Below the pieces are notes generated by a model. It saw only the letters and a list, made by a program, of their open reading frames with translations, had not been told where the DNA came from and made no database searches. Positions 16,253 to 25,090 of a stretch of DNA of 64,000 nucleotides are shown here, piece after piece. Source of the stretch: Halorubrum yunnanense. GTDB taxonomy: Archaea > Halobacteriota > Halobacteria > Halobacteriales > Haloferacaceae. The first letter of the stretch is position 1. Each line of letters opens with the position of its first letter. Where the stretch lies: assembly GCF_026586675.1 (NCBI RefSeq), contig NZ_JAODIX010000030.1, forward strand, positions 47,872 through 111,871. The letters are read 5' to 3'. The position numbers were made by a program, and so were the translations under genes.

Positions 16253-16582
16253 TCAGGCCTCCTGGGGCGTCGCGCCCTGGCCGACGGCGGCGGTCAGTTC
16301 GTCGTACGAGAGGTACTCCCCCTCGGCGACGATCTCCTCGTCGACGACCGTGATCGGGAGGACCGACGGCCCGTTCTCCTGCACGCGGTCGTAGATCCGC
16401 TGCGTCTCGAGGAACTGGTCGATGTTGTGCTGCATGTTCGCCCGGTTGACCTCGAGGTCGTCGAACGCGTCCTCGAGCTGGTCGAGCGCCGCGCTGACCG
16501 CGACGAGCTCGTCGTCGGGGTCGGGGCCGCAGACGCCGGTGGAGCAACACATCGCTTCTTCGTACAGGGTGAGTTCGGTCAT
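16253..16582 (-). CDS. arsD: ArsD, arsenic metallochaperone
   Basis: A 109-residue ArsD. The opening TLYEEAMCCSTGVCGP gives Cys12, Cys13 and Cys18, the same positions as the As(III)-binding cysteines of the classic ArsD. The rest has the family's short thioredoxin-like fold (NMQHNIDQFLETQRIY, ILPITVVDEEIVAEG-like region). It donates As(III) to ArsA. First gene of the operon. ATG 16582 matches the family start; the same frame extends to 16681 but overlaps the promoter. Confidence 0.92.
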   Translation of the reverse strand: MTELTLYEEAMCCSTGVCGPDPDDELVAVSAALDQLEDAFDDLEVNRANMQHNIDQFLETQRIYDRVQENGPSVLPITVVDEEIVAEGEYLSYDELTAAVGQGATPQEA

Positions 16583-16665
16583 GATGGAGTCGGATGGTCG
16601 TCGATCGTCTGAAGTATCGTTCGCAGCGGGACGCGCCGATGGCGAGTCCCCCGCGACCAATTCAT

Positions 16666-16692
16666 TTGAACAAACACTCATTCAATTATAAG
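16666..16692 (-). promoter_or_regulatory. Promoter and operator of the arsenic operon
   Basis: On the minus strand a TATA box (CTTATAAT, 16685-16692) overlaps one arm of a perfect inverted repeat TTGAA-N10-TTCAA (16666-16685). The repeat would lie between the TATA box and the transcription start, as expected for an ArsR-type repressor site. This puts about 80 bases of leader before arsD. The rest of the 483-base space between arsD and arsR (16583-17065) holds the inverted repeat at 16976 and the arsR TATA box; I see no gene in it. Confidence 0.55.
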
Positions 16693-16975
16693 CCCTTCGG
16701 TCGGGGAGTTCCGAGCCAGTCGGGCGGTCGAGGCCCCGAGAGGATCAAAAGCCCGAGACGGTCCAGAGCCGCGGTTACCCGATAAAGCCGTCCGTGGCCC
16801 ACGATCCCGGTTCGTCGGTACACGTCGCGGTTCGGCACTGCGAGGCCGGGGCGCTCACGAGGACGAACGCGCTCTCAGCGTCGCCGTTCCGTATCTGCCG
16901 CGTCGCCGTCGCGCTGGTCGTCGACCGGCGGGGGACCGCCGGAACGCGCTCATCCCTCGTGTGTGCACATAGCTG

Positions 16976-16993
16976 AACGATTGCTATATCGTT
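16976..16993. promoter_or_regulatory. Inverted repeat upstream of arsR
   Basis: AACGAT-N6-ATCGTT is a perfect palindrome about 73-90 bases before the arsR start. It is AT-rich within GC-rich surroundings and could be a regulator site. It differs in sequence from the arsD operator. Confidence 0.4.
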
Positions 16994-17035
16994 TTCCGCT
17001 AACCGGGAACTCCGCCGGGACGGTGGTCCACAACG

Positions 17036-17042
17036 CTTAATC
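17036..17042 (+). promoter_or_regulatory. TATA box of arsR
   Basis: The AT-rich CTTAATC lies 24-30 bases before the ATG at 17066, as for a leaderless transcript. Confidence 0.45.
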
Positions 17043-17065
17043 TCGTATCGGTTCAACCGTGGCGC

Positions 17066-17461
17066 ATGTCGTCCACCGATCGCCTGCGGCGGTACGTCGT
17101 CGACGAGTGCGGCTCCTGTACCGATGAGGACCTGTCCGAGCGTGTTGCGGAACTGGAGGAGCTGAACGAGGCAGCCGGCGGGTCGGATCTGGACAGCGAC
17201 GTCGAGCTGTTGTCGGCGCTCGGGAACGAGACGCGGTACAAGATCGTCCGGATGTTACACGCGACCGACGAGGACGAGCTGTGCGTCTGCGAGCTCTCGC
17301 CGCTGCTGGACGTCAGCGACAGCGCGATCAGCCACGCCCTCTCGAAGCTCACCGACGCCGGCCTCGTCACGCGCCGGAAAGAGGGAAAGTGGCGGATGTA
17401 CCGCGCCACGCCGCGCGCGGACGCCGTCCTCGTCGCCCTCGACGGGTCGCGGTCGCTGTAG
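17066..17461 (+). CDS. arsR: ArsR-family metalloid-responsive repressor
   Basis: A 131-residue winged-helix protein. After an N-terminal segment with Cys15 and Cys18 (ECGSC), the HTH runs from about residue 47 (VELLSALGNETRYKIVRML) to the recognition helix (VSDSAISHALSKLTDAGLV) and wing (RRKEGKWRMYRAT). ELCVCELS gives the CVC pair (Cys73, Cys75) of the classic As(III)-sensing ArsR. It is divergent from arsDA and probably represses them through the inverted repeat at 16666, releasing on arsenite. Confidence 0.92.
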   Translation: MSSTDRLRRYVVDECGSCTDEDLSERVAELEELNEAAGGSDLDSDVELLSALGNETRYKIVRMLHATDEDELCVCELSPLLDVSDSAISHALSKLTDAGLVTRRKEGKWRMYRATPRADAVLVALDGSRSL

Positions 17462-17571
17462 AAGCGAACCGTGCCGGCTCAGAGCAGGCCGGCCAGGACG
17501 GGCGCGTCAGCGGGCGTTCTGGAGCGCGACTCCGGGCACCACCCGGGGCGGCCTCGGATCCCGATCGATTA

Positions 17572-17581
17572 AAGTCGACTT
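17572..17581. promoter_or_regulatory. Palindrome upstream of the cobalamin cluster
   Basis: AAGTCGACTT is a perfect ten-base palindrome about 85 bases before cobT, next to AT-rich sequence. It is the only candidate control site I see for the cluster; no cobalamin riboswitch was recognised. Confidence 0.25.
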
Positions 17582-17663
17582 GTCCTAATCAACCTGTAGT
17601 GGTTAGTATCGACGCGACAGCCGACGGGCGGACTCAACCGACGCGGCGAGCCGGGGGTGCCGC

Positions 17664-18743
17664 GTGAGCGACGCGACCCTCGCGGTCGTCGCGGGCGCGA
17701 CCGAGACGGCCGCGATCGACGGGATCAGCGCCGCGGGCGCCGACCCGACGCTCCGGCGGCACACGCCGAGCGCCGACCTGGAGATCGTCGCCGACGGCCG
17801 CCCCGGGAGCGACTCGCCGGTGCCGGTCAGCCCGTCCGGCTGCCCGACGCCCGCGGTCGTCACCCGGGCGGTCAGAGAGCTCGTGGACCTCGAGTTCGTC
17901 GGGATTGACGCCGGACTCGCGGTGCCGACGTCGCCGGCGGGAGCGACCGTTCAGGACGCGGGCGCCGCCCCGGGCGGCGATGTGCGGGGCCCCGAGCCGG
18001 TGCCGGACGCGGCGAGAGTATTTAAACGAGGGCGCGAGCTGGCGGGGACAATCGCGGGCGACGGCGCCGGTGACAACGACGGCGACTCCGCAGAGCTCCT
18101 CGTCGCCGAGACGATCCCGGGCGGGACGACGACCGCGCTCGGGGTCCTGACCGCGCTCGGCGAGCGCCCGGCCGTCTCCTCGTCGCTGGCGGCGAACCCG
18201 CTGGAGGCGAAGCGCGCGGTGGTCGAAGAGGGGCTGGAAGCGAGCGGGCTCGCGCCCGGCGACGCCGCCGGTGACCCCGTCGACGCGGTCCGGCTGACGG
18301 GCGACCCCGTGCTCGCGGCGGCCGCCGGCCTCGTGGTCGGCGCCGTCGGCCACGGGGTCGACGTGATGCTCGCGGGCGGAACCCAGCTAGCGACGGTCGC
18401 CGCGCTGGCGCGGCACGCGGGGGTCGACCGGCGGCTCCCGCTGGCGACGACCGCGTTCGTCGACGACGACCCAACCGCGGACGTGGCCGGGCTCGCGGAC
18501 GACCTCGACCTCGCGCTCACCGCGACCGACCCCGGGTTCGGCGGGAGCGATCACCCGGCGATGGAGGCGTACGCACGCGGCGAGGCGAAAGAGGGCGTCG
18601 GGATGGGCGGCGCGCTGGCGCTCGCCGACCGTGCGGGCGTCCTCGACGCCGACCTGCGCGAGCGCGTCGTCGCGATCACCGACCGACTGCTCGCCGAGCG
18701 GGAAAAAAGACCGCCGGGTGCGACGGGAGGCGGGGCGCCGTGA
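17664..18743 (+). CDS. cobT: CobT-like nicotinate mononucleotide-dependent phosphoribosyltransferase
   Basis: A 359-residue archaeal CobT-like protein (UPF0284/TIGR00303 type). It is thought to activate the lower-ligand base (dimethylbenzimidazole or another) as its alpha-ribotide for the nucleotide loop of cobalamin. Supporting stretches are GTTTALGVLTALGE, VMLAGGTQLATVAAL and GEAKEGVGMGGALALA. First gene of the nine-gene cluster. Its stop overlaps the cbiA GTG by four bases. GTG start. Confidence 0.87.
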   Translation: MSDATLAVVAGATETAAIDGISAAGADPTLRRHTPSADLEIVADGRPGSDSPVPVSPSGCPTPAVVTRAVRELVDLEFVGIDAGLAVPTSPAGATVQDAGAAPGGDVRGPEPVPDAARVFKRGRELAGTIAGDGAGDNDGDSAELLVAETIPGGTTTALGVLTALGERPAVSSSLAANPLEAKRAVVEEGLEASGLAPGDAAGDPVDAVRLTGDPVLAAAAGLVVGAVGHGVDVMLAGGTQLATVAALARHAGVDRRLPLATTAFVDDDPTADVAGLADDLDLALTATDPGFGGSDHPAMEAYARGEAKEGVGMGGALALADRAGVLDADLRERVVAITDRLLAEREKRPPGATGGGAP

Positions 18744-20050
18744 AGGGACTCGTCCTCGGGGGGGTCAGCTCCGGCGTCGGCAAGACCGTCGCGACGCTCG
18801 CGGCGATCCGCGCGCTCGACGACGCCGGGCGGACGGTCCAGCCGGCGAAGGCCGGCCCCGACTTCATCGACCCGAGCCACCACGAGCGCGTGGCGGGGCG
18901 CCCCTCGCGGACGCTCGACCTGTGGTTACAGGGCGAGGCGGGGCTCCGGCGGAACTACGCCCGCGGCGGGGGCGACGTCTGCCTCGTCGAGGGCGTGATG
19001 GGGCTGTACGACGGCGACGGGTCGAGCACGGCCGCGGTCGCCGAGGCGCTCGACCTCCCGGTCGTGCTCGTCGTCGACGCGAGCGCGGGGATGGAGAGCG
19101 TCGCCGCGACCGCGCTCGGCTTCCGGGCGTACGCCGAGCGCGCGGGCCGGGATATCGACGTCGGGGGAGTCATCGCTCAGCGCGCGCACGGCGGGCGCCA
19201 CGAGGAGGGGATCCGCGAGGCGCTCCCGGACGAGCTGGCCTACGTCGGCCGGATCCCGCCGAACGACGACCTGGAGGTCCCCGAGCGCCACCTCGGGCTC
19301 CACATGGGCGACGAGTCGCCTCTGCCCGGCGACGCGCTCGACGCGGCCGCCGAGGGGCTCCGGACCGAGCGACTGCTCGATATCGCGCGGGAGCCGGCGG
19401 GAGCCGCGGAGCCGAACGAGGCGAGAGAGCAGACCGGCGCCGACCGCCCGCGCGTCGCCGTCGCCCGCGACGAGGCCTTTCGGTTCGCGTACCCGGCGAC
19501 GGTCGAGCGCCTGCGCGAGCGGGCGAGCGTCGAGCCGTTCTCGCCGACCGCCGGCGACCAGCTCCCGCCCTGCGACGGCGTCTACCTCCCCGGCGGTTAC
19601 CCGGAGCTGCACGCCGCGGAACTCGCGGAGAGCCCGACGCTCGACGAGGTCGCGAGCGCGGCCGCCGAGGGGGTCCCGGTGCTCGGCGAGTGCGGCGGGC
19701 TGATGGCGCTCGCCGAGTCGCTGACGACCGTCGAGGGCGAGACCCACGCGATGGCGGGCGTCCTCCCGGCCGACGTGCGGATGCGCGACCGATACCAGGC
19801 GCTCGACCACGTCGAGCTGCGGGCGCGGCGGGACGCGCCGACGGCCGCGGCGGGCGAGACCCTCCGGGGCCACGAGTTCCACTACTCGGCCGCCGACGTG
19901 GGGGACGACGCCCGGTTCGCCTTCGACGTGGAGCGCGGGACCGGGATCGACGGCGACCGCGACGGCCTGATCGAACACCGAACGCTCGGGACGTACTGTC
20001 ACGTCCACGCCGAGAGCGGGGCGTTCGACGCGTTCCTCGACGGGCTGTAG
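18740..20050 (+). CDS. cbiA: Cobyrinic acid a,c-diamide synthase
   Basis: A 436-residue ATP- and glutamine-dependent amidase placing amides on side chains a and c of the corrin ring. The P-loop-like GVSSGVGKT is at the N-terminus, followed by AGPDFIDPSHH and VEGVMGLYDG. The C-terminal class I glutamine amidotransferase domain shows LPGGYPELHA and the Cys nucleophile in VLGECGGLMAL. The length is normal. GTG start overlapping cobT. Confidence 0.94.
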   Translation: MKGLVLGGVSSGVGKTVATLAAIRALDDAGRTVQPAKAGPDFIDPSHHERVAGRPSRTLDLWLQGEAGLRRNYARGGGDVCLVEGVMGLYDGDGSSTAAVAEALDLPVVLVVDASAGMESVAATALGFRAYAERAGRDIDVGGVIAQRAHGGRHEEGIREALPDELAYVGRIPPNDDLEVPERHLGLHMGDESPLPGDALDAAAEGLRTERLLDIAREPAGAAEPNEAREQTGADRPRVAVARDEAFRFAYPATVERLRERASVEPFSPTAGDQLPPCDGVYLPGGYPELHAAELAESPTLDEVASAAAEGVPVLGECGGLMALAESLTTVEGETHAMAGVLPADVRMRDRYQALDHVELRARRDAPTAAAGETLRGHEFHYSAADVGDDARFAFDVERGTGIDGDRDGLIEHRTLGTYCHVHAESGAFDAFLDGL

Positions 20051-20052
20051 CC

Positions 20053-21105
20053 GTGGCCGCTCTCGTCTCCCCCGCCGCCCCGGCGCTCCCAGCCGTCACC
20101 ACGCTGGCGGTCGCGGTGGCCCTCGACCTGCTCGTCGCGGAGCCCCCCGGACGGGTCCACCCCGTCGCGCTGTTCGGGTCCGTCGTCGGACGGGTCGACC
20201 GCCCGTGGTCGCGCCCCCGGCTCGTCGGCGTCGCGGCCGCGGTGGGGCTCCCGCTCGCTGCCGGGGTGGTCGCCGGCGGGACCGTAACGGCCGCGGCGGG
20301 GGTCGGAGCGCGGAGCGGCGTCGGCCCGAAGCTCCTCGCCGTCCCCGTCGCCGGGACGCTCCTCTTCTCGCTCGTCAGCCTCCGGATGCTGCGCGAGGTC
20401 ACCGCGGAGGTCGTCGGGCTGACCGAGAGCGACCCGGACGCGGCCCGCGAGTCGGTCAGGGCGCTCGTGGGGCGGGACGCCGCCGACCTCTCGCCGGCCG
20501 ACCTCCGGAGCGCGGCCGTCGAGAGCGCGGCCGAGAACCTCGCCGACGGGTTCGCCGCCCCGCTCGCGGGGTTCGCGGGCGGCGCGACGGTCGGGCTGGC
20601 GGTCGCCCCGGCGGGCGTCGTCCCGCTCGCCGCGGGGGTCAGCGGCGCGGCGTGGGTGAAGGCCGTGAACACGCTCGACTCGATGCTCGGCTACCGGTCG
20701 AAGCCGGTCGGGTGGGCGAGCGCCCGGCTCGACGACGCCGTCATGTACCTGCCGGCCCGCGCGAGCGCGGGTTGTCTGGCGGTCGCAGCCGGGTCGGTGG
20801 GGGCCCTCTCGCGGGCCCGGTCGTGGGCGCGGGAGCCGGAGTCGCCGAACTCCGGGTGGCCGATGGCGACCGCGGCGGCCGCGCTCGACGTGCGGCTGGC
20901 GAAGCCGGGGCGCTACGCGCTCAACCCGGCCGCCGGGTCGCCGAGCGTCGCCGACGGGGAGCGGGCGGTCCGGCTCGTCGGCGTCGCTGGCGCAGTCGCC
21001 GTCGCGGGGGCGGCGGGGTGGCTGCTCGCGGTCGGGTGGCTGCTCCCGACGATGTGGTGGCTGTCGAGCGACTGGCCCCCGGCTCCCGCGGGGGTGATCG
21101 GATGA
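20053..21105 (+). CDS. cbiB: Adenosylcobinamide-phosphate synthase CbiB
   Basis: A 350-residue integral membrane enzyme joining aminopropanol phosphate to adenosylcobyric acid. Family motifs: ALDLLVAEPPGRVHPVALFG, AAVESAAENLADGFAAPL, AVNTLDSMLGYRS and the late KPGRYALNPAAGSP. Several hydrophobic helices. GTG begins two bases after the cbiA stop, and the stop overlaps cobS. The cobD product (22564) supplies the aminopropanol phosphate. Confidence 0.93.
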   Translation: MAALVSPAAPALPAVTTLAVAVALDLLVAEPPGRVHPVALFGSVVGRVDRPWSRPRLVGVAAAVGLPLAAGVVAGGTVTAAAGVGARSGVGPKLLAVPVAGTLLFSLVSLRMLREVTAEVVGLTESDPDAARESVRALVGRDAADLSPADLRSAAVESAAENLADGFAAPLAGFAGGATVGLAVAPAGVVPLAAGVSGAAWVKAVNTLDSMLGYRSKPVGWASARLDDAVMYLPARASAGCLAVAAGSVGALSRARSWAREPESPNSGWPMATAAAALDVRLAKPGRYALNPAAGSPSVADGERAVRLVGVAGAVAVAGAAGWLLAVGWLLPTMWWLSSDWPPAPAGVIG

Positions 21106-21884
21106 GGGCGGCCGCGCTCCGGGGCGCGCTCGGCTTCCTCACCCGGATCCCGGTCGGTCGCAGCGAGGCGGCGTGGGAGGCGTTCTCGCGCGCGCCGTGG
21201 ACGTTCCCCGTCGTCGGCTACCTCGTTGGGGGGCTCGTCGCGCTCCCCCTGCTCCTGCCCGCCCCCGCGCCGACGGTCGCGCTGGCGTTTCCGCTCGCCG
21301 TCTACGCCGTGACCGGGATCACTCACCTCGACGGGGTCGCGGACCTCGGCGACGCGGCGGTCGTCCACGGAGAGCCCGAGAGGCGTCGAGAGGTCCTGAA
21401 GGACTCCGCGCTCGGCGTCGGCGGGACGGTGGCGCTCGTCGCCGTCGTCCTCGGGCTGGCGACCGCCGCGTTCGGGCTGGTCGAGGCCGCGACCGCGGCC
21501 GGCGCGCCGGGCGTCCGCGACCGGCTCGGCGTCGCGGTCGGCGTCGTCGTCGCCGCCGAGGTCGGCGCGAAGGCCGCGACCGCGACGCTCGTCTGCGTCG
21601 GCGACGCGGCCCACGAGGGGCTCGGCTCCGCGCTCACGGAAGGCGCCACCGCCGGGTCGGCGCTCCCGGTCCTCGCGCTCGCGGCGCCCGCCGCGCTCCT
21701 CGCGTGGCCGCGGCTCCTACCCGGAGCCGCCGCGCTCCTCGCCGCGCTGGCGACGGCGGAGCTCCTCCGGCGGTGGGCCCGGCGCCGGCTCGGCGGCGTC
21801 TCCGGCGACGCGCTCGGCGCGACGACCGAGCTCGCGCGGGTCGCCGCGCTGCACGCGGGGGTGATCGCGTGGACGCGCTTCTGA
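21102..21884 (+). CDS. cobS: Cobalamin 5'-phosphate synthase / adenosylcobinamide-GDP ribazoletransferase
   Basis: A 260-residue polytopic membrane enzyme that joins adenosylcobinamide-GDP to the activated base. The N-terminus (ALRGALGFLTRIPVG) is characteristic, as are the acidic motif THLDGVADLGDA, RREVLKDSALGVGGT and a helix-rich rest. ATG overlaps the cbiB stop (ATGA). With CobY and CobT it completes nucleotide loop assembly. Confidence 0.92.
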   Translation: MRAAALRGALGFLTRIPVGRSEAAWEAFSRAPWTFPVVGYLVGGLVALPLLLPAPAPTVALAFPLAVYAVTGITHLDGVADLGDAAVVHGEPERRREVLKDSALGVGGTVALVAVVLGLATAAFGLVEAATAAGAPGVRDRLGVAVGVVVAAEVGAKAATATLVCVGDAAHEGLGSALTEGATAGSALPVLALAAPAALLAWPRLLPGAAALLAALATAELLRRWARRRLGGVSGDALGATTELARVAALHAGVIAWTRF

Positions 21885-22567
21885 TGTGTGGCGGGCGCGG
21901 GACCCGCCTCGGGGGAGCCGTCGAAAAGCCGCTGACCCCGATCGGGGGGCGGCCGATGGTCGACCGCGCGCTCGACGCGCTCGCCGGGAGCCGCGTCGAG
22001 ACGGCGCACGCGGTCGTCTCGCCGCACGCGTCGGCGACGCGCGCGCACCTCGTCGACGAGCGTCCGGAGGAGTCAGTGATCGACGCGCCGGGGGACGGCT
22101 ACGTCGCCGACCTGCGGTACGCGATGGACGCGGTCGGTGCGGGCGACGGGGACGACGCGAGCGACGCGGGCGACGTCGGCCGATCGGCCGCCACACCCTT
22201 TTTAACGGTCGCCGCCGATCTCCCGCTCCTCGACTCGGAGGCGGCGGACGGCGTGATCGACGCCGCCCGGGCCGCCGGCGCCGGCGACGCGCCGGCGTCG
22301 CTCACCGTCTGCGTCCCCGCAGCGCGCAAGCGCGAACTCGGCGTCAGCGCCGACACCGCGGCCGAGGTCGACGGCCGGGAGGTCGTCCCCGCCGGGATCA
22401 ACGTCGTCGGGGGCGGGAAAGGCGAGGGGAACGACGGCGACGCCGCCGTCCACGTCACCGAGGACGTCCGGCTCGCCGTCAACGTCAACTACCCGTCGGA
22501 CGTTCGAGTCGCCGAGGGGCTGCTCGCCGACGGGGCGGCCGACAGCGAGGAGGGGACACACCGATGA
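21869..22567 (+). CDS. cobY: GTP:adenosylcobinamide-phosphate guanylyltransferase CobY
   Basis: A 232-residue nucleotidyltransferase, the archaeal non-orthologous replacement for CobU. The N-terminal nucleotide-binding signature is LLMCGGRGTRLGGAVEKPL, then IGGRPMVD and FLTVAADLPLLDSEA with metal-binding Asp. It makes adenosylcobinamide-GDP for CobS. GTG start lies inside the cobS end (16-base overlap). An acidic low-complexity stretch around residue 95 looks like a halophilic insertion. Confidence 0.9.
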   Translation: MDALLMCGGRGTRLGGAVEKPLTPIGGRPMVDRALDALAGSRVETAHAVVSPHASATRAHLVDERPEESVIDAPGDGYVADLRYAMDAVGAGDGDDASDAGDVGRSAATPFLTVAADLPLLDSEAADGVIDAARAAGAGDAPASLTVCVPAARKRELGVSADTAAEVDGREVVPAGINVVGGGKGEGNDGDAAVHVTEDVRLAVNVNYPSDVRVAEGLLADGAADSEEGTHR

Positions 22568-23616
22568 ACTACGACGACGCCGTCGACCTCGACCGCGCGG
22601 CCCACGGGAGCAGCGACGACCCCGACCTGCTGGACTTCTCGGCGAACACCAACCCCGAGGTGCCGGCGGGCGTCGAGGCGGTCTACCGCAAGGCGTTCGC
22701 GGACGCGCGGACGTACCCGGCAGAGCCGCCGGCGGCGTTCCGCGAGGCCGCGGCCGACTACGTCGGCTGCGACCCCGAGGCCGTGGTCCCGGCCCCCGGC
22801 GGGCTCGCCGCGATCCGGGCCGCGGTCGCGCTCGCGGTCGACCCGGGCGACACCGCCCTCCTCCCGGCGCCGAGCTTCGGCGAGTACGCCCGCGAGGCGC
22901 GGCTGCAGGGGGGCGAACCCGCGTTCGCCCCGGCGAGCGAGATTCTCGACGCCGACCCGAGCGGCCACGCGCTCGCCGTGGTCTGCGATCCGAACAACCC
23001 GACCGGGACCGCGTACGACCGGGCGGCCTTGGAGCGGTTCGCGGCGCGGTGTCGCGAGGCCGACACGCGCCTGGTGGTCGACGAGGCGTTCCGCGGGTTC
23101 ACCGACCGTCCGTCGCTCGCGGGGACGGAGGGCGTCGTCGTCGCCCGCTCGCTCACGAAGCTGTTCGGGCTCCCCGGGATCCGGACCGGCTTCGCGGTCG
23201 CGACGGGCGAGGTCGGCGCGGCGCTGTCGAGCGCCCGGCGGCCGTGGAACCTGAGCGCCCCGGCGCTCGCGACCGGCGCGCACTGCATGCGCCGGGAGGA
23301 ATTTATAAGCGAGACCCGCGAGCGCGTGCGCTCGGAGCGGTCGCGGATGCGCGAAGCCCTCGCCGGGCGCTACGGGGTCTCCCCCTCGGACGCGCCGTTC
23401 CTGCTGCTCGACGTCGGGAAAACGGGGCGGGCGGTCGAGGCGGTCGTCGGGGAGGCGCGCGAGCGCGGCGTCGCGGTCCGGGACGCGACCACCTTCCGCG
23501 GGCTCGACTCGCACGTTCGGGTCGCGGTGCGCCGGCCCGCGGAGAACGACCGACTGCTGGCGGCGCTGGGGGTCGAGGACGAGAACGCGACTGATCCGGA
23601 GGGCGACGGTGTTTGA
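22564..23616 (+). CDS. cobD: PLP-dependent L-threonine-O-3-phosphate decarboxylase CobD
   Basis: A 350-residue fold-type I aminotransferase-like enzyme. Evidence: LDFSANTNPEVPAG near the N-terminus, VCDPNNPTGTAYDR, VVDEAFRGFTD, and the PLP lysine in RSLTKLFGLPGIRTGF. Cluster position favours CobD (aminopropanol phosphate for CbiB) over the related histidinol-phosphate aminotransferase. ATG overlaps the cobY stop, and its end overlaps cbiZ by eight bases. Confidence 0.9.
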   Translation: MNYDDAVDLDRAAHGSSDDPDLLDFSANTNPEVPAGVEAVYRKAFADARTYPAEPPAAFREAAADYVGCDPEAVVPAPGGLAAIRAAVALAVDPGDTALLPAPSFGEYAREARLQGGEPAFAPASEILDADPSGHALAVVCDPNNPTGTAYDRAALERFAARCREADTRLVVDEAFRGFTDRPSLAGTEGVVVARSLTKLFGLPGIRTGFAVATGEVGAALSSARRPWNLSAPALATGAHCMRREEFISETRERVRSERSRMREALAGRYGVSPSDAPFLLLDVGKTGRAVEAVVGEARERGVAVRDATTFRGLDSHVRVAVRRPAENDRLLAALGVEDENATDPEGDGV

Positions 23617-24337
23617 GGCGACCGTGCGGGACGGCGTCCTGCGCCTGCGCCGCCCGGGGACGCGCTGGCTCTCGACCGGCTGGGACGGCGGGCGCTCCCG
23701 GGGCGACGCCGCCTACAACGTGACCGTCCCAGAGGCGTTCGAGCGCACCGACCTCGGCGCGTACCGCGACGAGCGGCTGTCGCGGGCGGGGTTTAAAAGC
23801 ACGACCGACCCGCCGACCCTGTTCACCGGCGTCGCGATGGAACACGCGCGGGGCGCCCGCCGCGGCCCCGTCGTCGCGTACGCGACCGTGGGGCTCTCGA
23901 ACCCGGCGATGCTCCCGATGGAGCCGGTCGAAGAGCGAGCCGAGACGGTCGACGGGGACGCGGCGGCGACCGAGGGACCGCCCCGGCGACCCGGCACGGT
24001 CAACCTGATCGTCGGGACCACCCGTCGGCTCGCGGACGGCGCCGGGGCGAACCTCGTCGCCGTCGCGGCCGAGGCGAAGGCGGCGACGCTGCTCGCGACC
24101 GCGGGCGTCCCGGGGACGACCAGCGACGCGGTCGCCGTCGCCGACGACCCGGAGGGGGAGCCGGCGGCGTTCTCGGGCAGCGCCACGGCGGTCGGCGCGG
24201 CGGCCCGCGTCTGCGTCCGGGACGCGGTCCGCGCGGGCCTGCGGTCGCGGTACCCGGACGGCAATCTGCCCGGTCCGGCCGGCGACGCCGAGCACGGCGT
24301 CGTCGCCGACGAGCGGGCGGAGGTCTTCGAGATATGA
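23609..24337 (+). CDS. cbiZ: Adenosylcobinamide amidohydrolase CbiZ
   Basis: A 242-residue salvage enzyme that cleaves the aminopropanol side from adenosylcobinamide or pseudocobalamin-type corrinoids, giving adenosylcobyric acid for CbiB. Family pattern: LSTGWDGGRSRGDAAYNVTV, PTLFTGVAMEHAR, YATVGLSNPA and VNLIVGTTRRLADGAGANL. GTG start in an overlap with cobD. Its presence shows that scavenging is coupled to synthesis. Confidence 0.9.
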   Translation: MFEATVRDGVLRLRRPGTRWLSTGWDGGRSRGDAAYNVTVPEAFERTDLGAYRDERLSRAGFKSTTDPPTLFTGVAMEHARGARRGPVVAYATVGLSNPAMLPMEPVEERAETVDGDAAATEGPPRRPGTVNLIVGTTRRLADGAGANLVAVAAEAKAATLLATAGVPGTTSDAVAVADDPEGEPAAFSGSATAVGAAARVCVRDAVRAGLRSRYPDGNLPGPAGDAEHGVVADERAEVFEI

Positions 24338-25047
24338 CAGCAGACAACACCGACAGCGACACGGCGGAATCGGACGACGAGAACCCAAGTGCCCGGACGC
24401 CGGGCGGCGGCGCGGCCCCCGAACCGGAGCCGATCGAGCCGGCCGCGCCCGAGGAGTTCGGCCTCGTGCAGGCTTGGTGGGGCGACGGAAAGGGCAAGAC
24501 CACGGCGGCGATGGGGATGGGCTTCCGGGCCGCGGGGCACGGCTACCGCGTCCACATGCTCCAGTTCATGAAGGGGGGCGCCGACAGCGTCGAGGGCGTT
24601 CGGGGCGAGTACAACGCCATCGCGGCCATGCCGGGGTTCACCTACGAGAACGCCGGTCACTACGGCTGGCACGGCCTGCTCGACGGCTCCGCCGACGACG
24701 AGCACGAGGCGCAGGCGCGGGGCGCCTTCGAGCGGGCCGAGGCGCTCGTCGCGGGCGCCGCCGACGCCGACCTCTCCGGGCCGCTCCCGCTCGACGGCGA
24801 GCCCGACGACGGGGTTCACATGCTCGTCCTCGACGAGCTGCTGTACGCGGTCGACCGGGGGCTCGTCGACCCCGACGAGGCCGTCTCGCTCGCGGAGTCG
24901 AAGCCGGAGGGCCTCGAACTCGTCCTCACCGGGAGCCACGCGGAGCCGGCGTACCTGGAGGGCGTCGCCGACCTGATCACGAACGTCCGGAAGGTGGCGC
25001 ATCCGTTCGACGCGGGCCACCGTGCCCGGCGGGGGACGGAGTACTGA
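24334..25047 (+). CDS. cobA: Corrinoid adenosyltransferase (CobA/CobO type)
   Basis: A 237-residue ATP:cob(I)yrinic acid/cobalamin adenosyltransferase attaching the 5'-deoxyadenosyl group to cobalt. P-loop [19 protein letters not shown] at residues 48-66, then [23 protein letters not shown] and [17 protein letters not shown]. An acidic extension of about 40 residues precedes the P-loop. ATG overlaps the cbiZ stop. The end overlaps the longest possible cbiP frame. Confidence 0.92.
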   Translation: MTADNTDSDTAESDDENPSARTPGGGAAPEPEPIEPAAPEEFGLVQAWWGDGKGKTTAAMGMGFRAAGHGYRVHMLQFMKGGADSVEGVRGEYNAIAAMPGFTYENAGHYGWHGLLDGSADDEHEAQARGAFERAEALVAGAADADLSGPLPLDGEPDDGVHMLVLDELLYAVDRGLVDPDEAVSLAESKPEGLELVLTGSHAEPAYLEGVADLITNVRKVAHPFDAGHRARRGTEY

Positions 25048-25090
25048 GACGCATGATCCGGCCGCGACGCGCGCCGCGTCGGAGGCGCCC

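Noticed and set aside
16775-17056. 93-aa open frame between arsD and arsR
   Set aside because: Composition is Arg/Ser/Ala-rich, not acidic, and it overlaps the arsR promoter and palindrome.
17462-17663. Cobalamin riboswitch upstream of cobT
   Set aside because: No B12-box-like conserved sequence was recognised; only a ten-base palindrome is visible.
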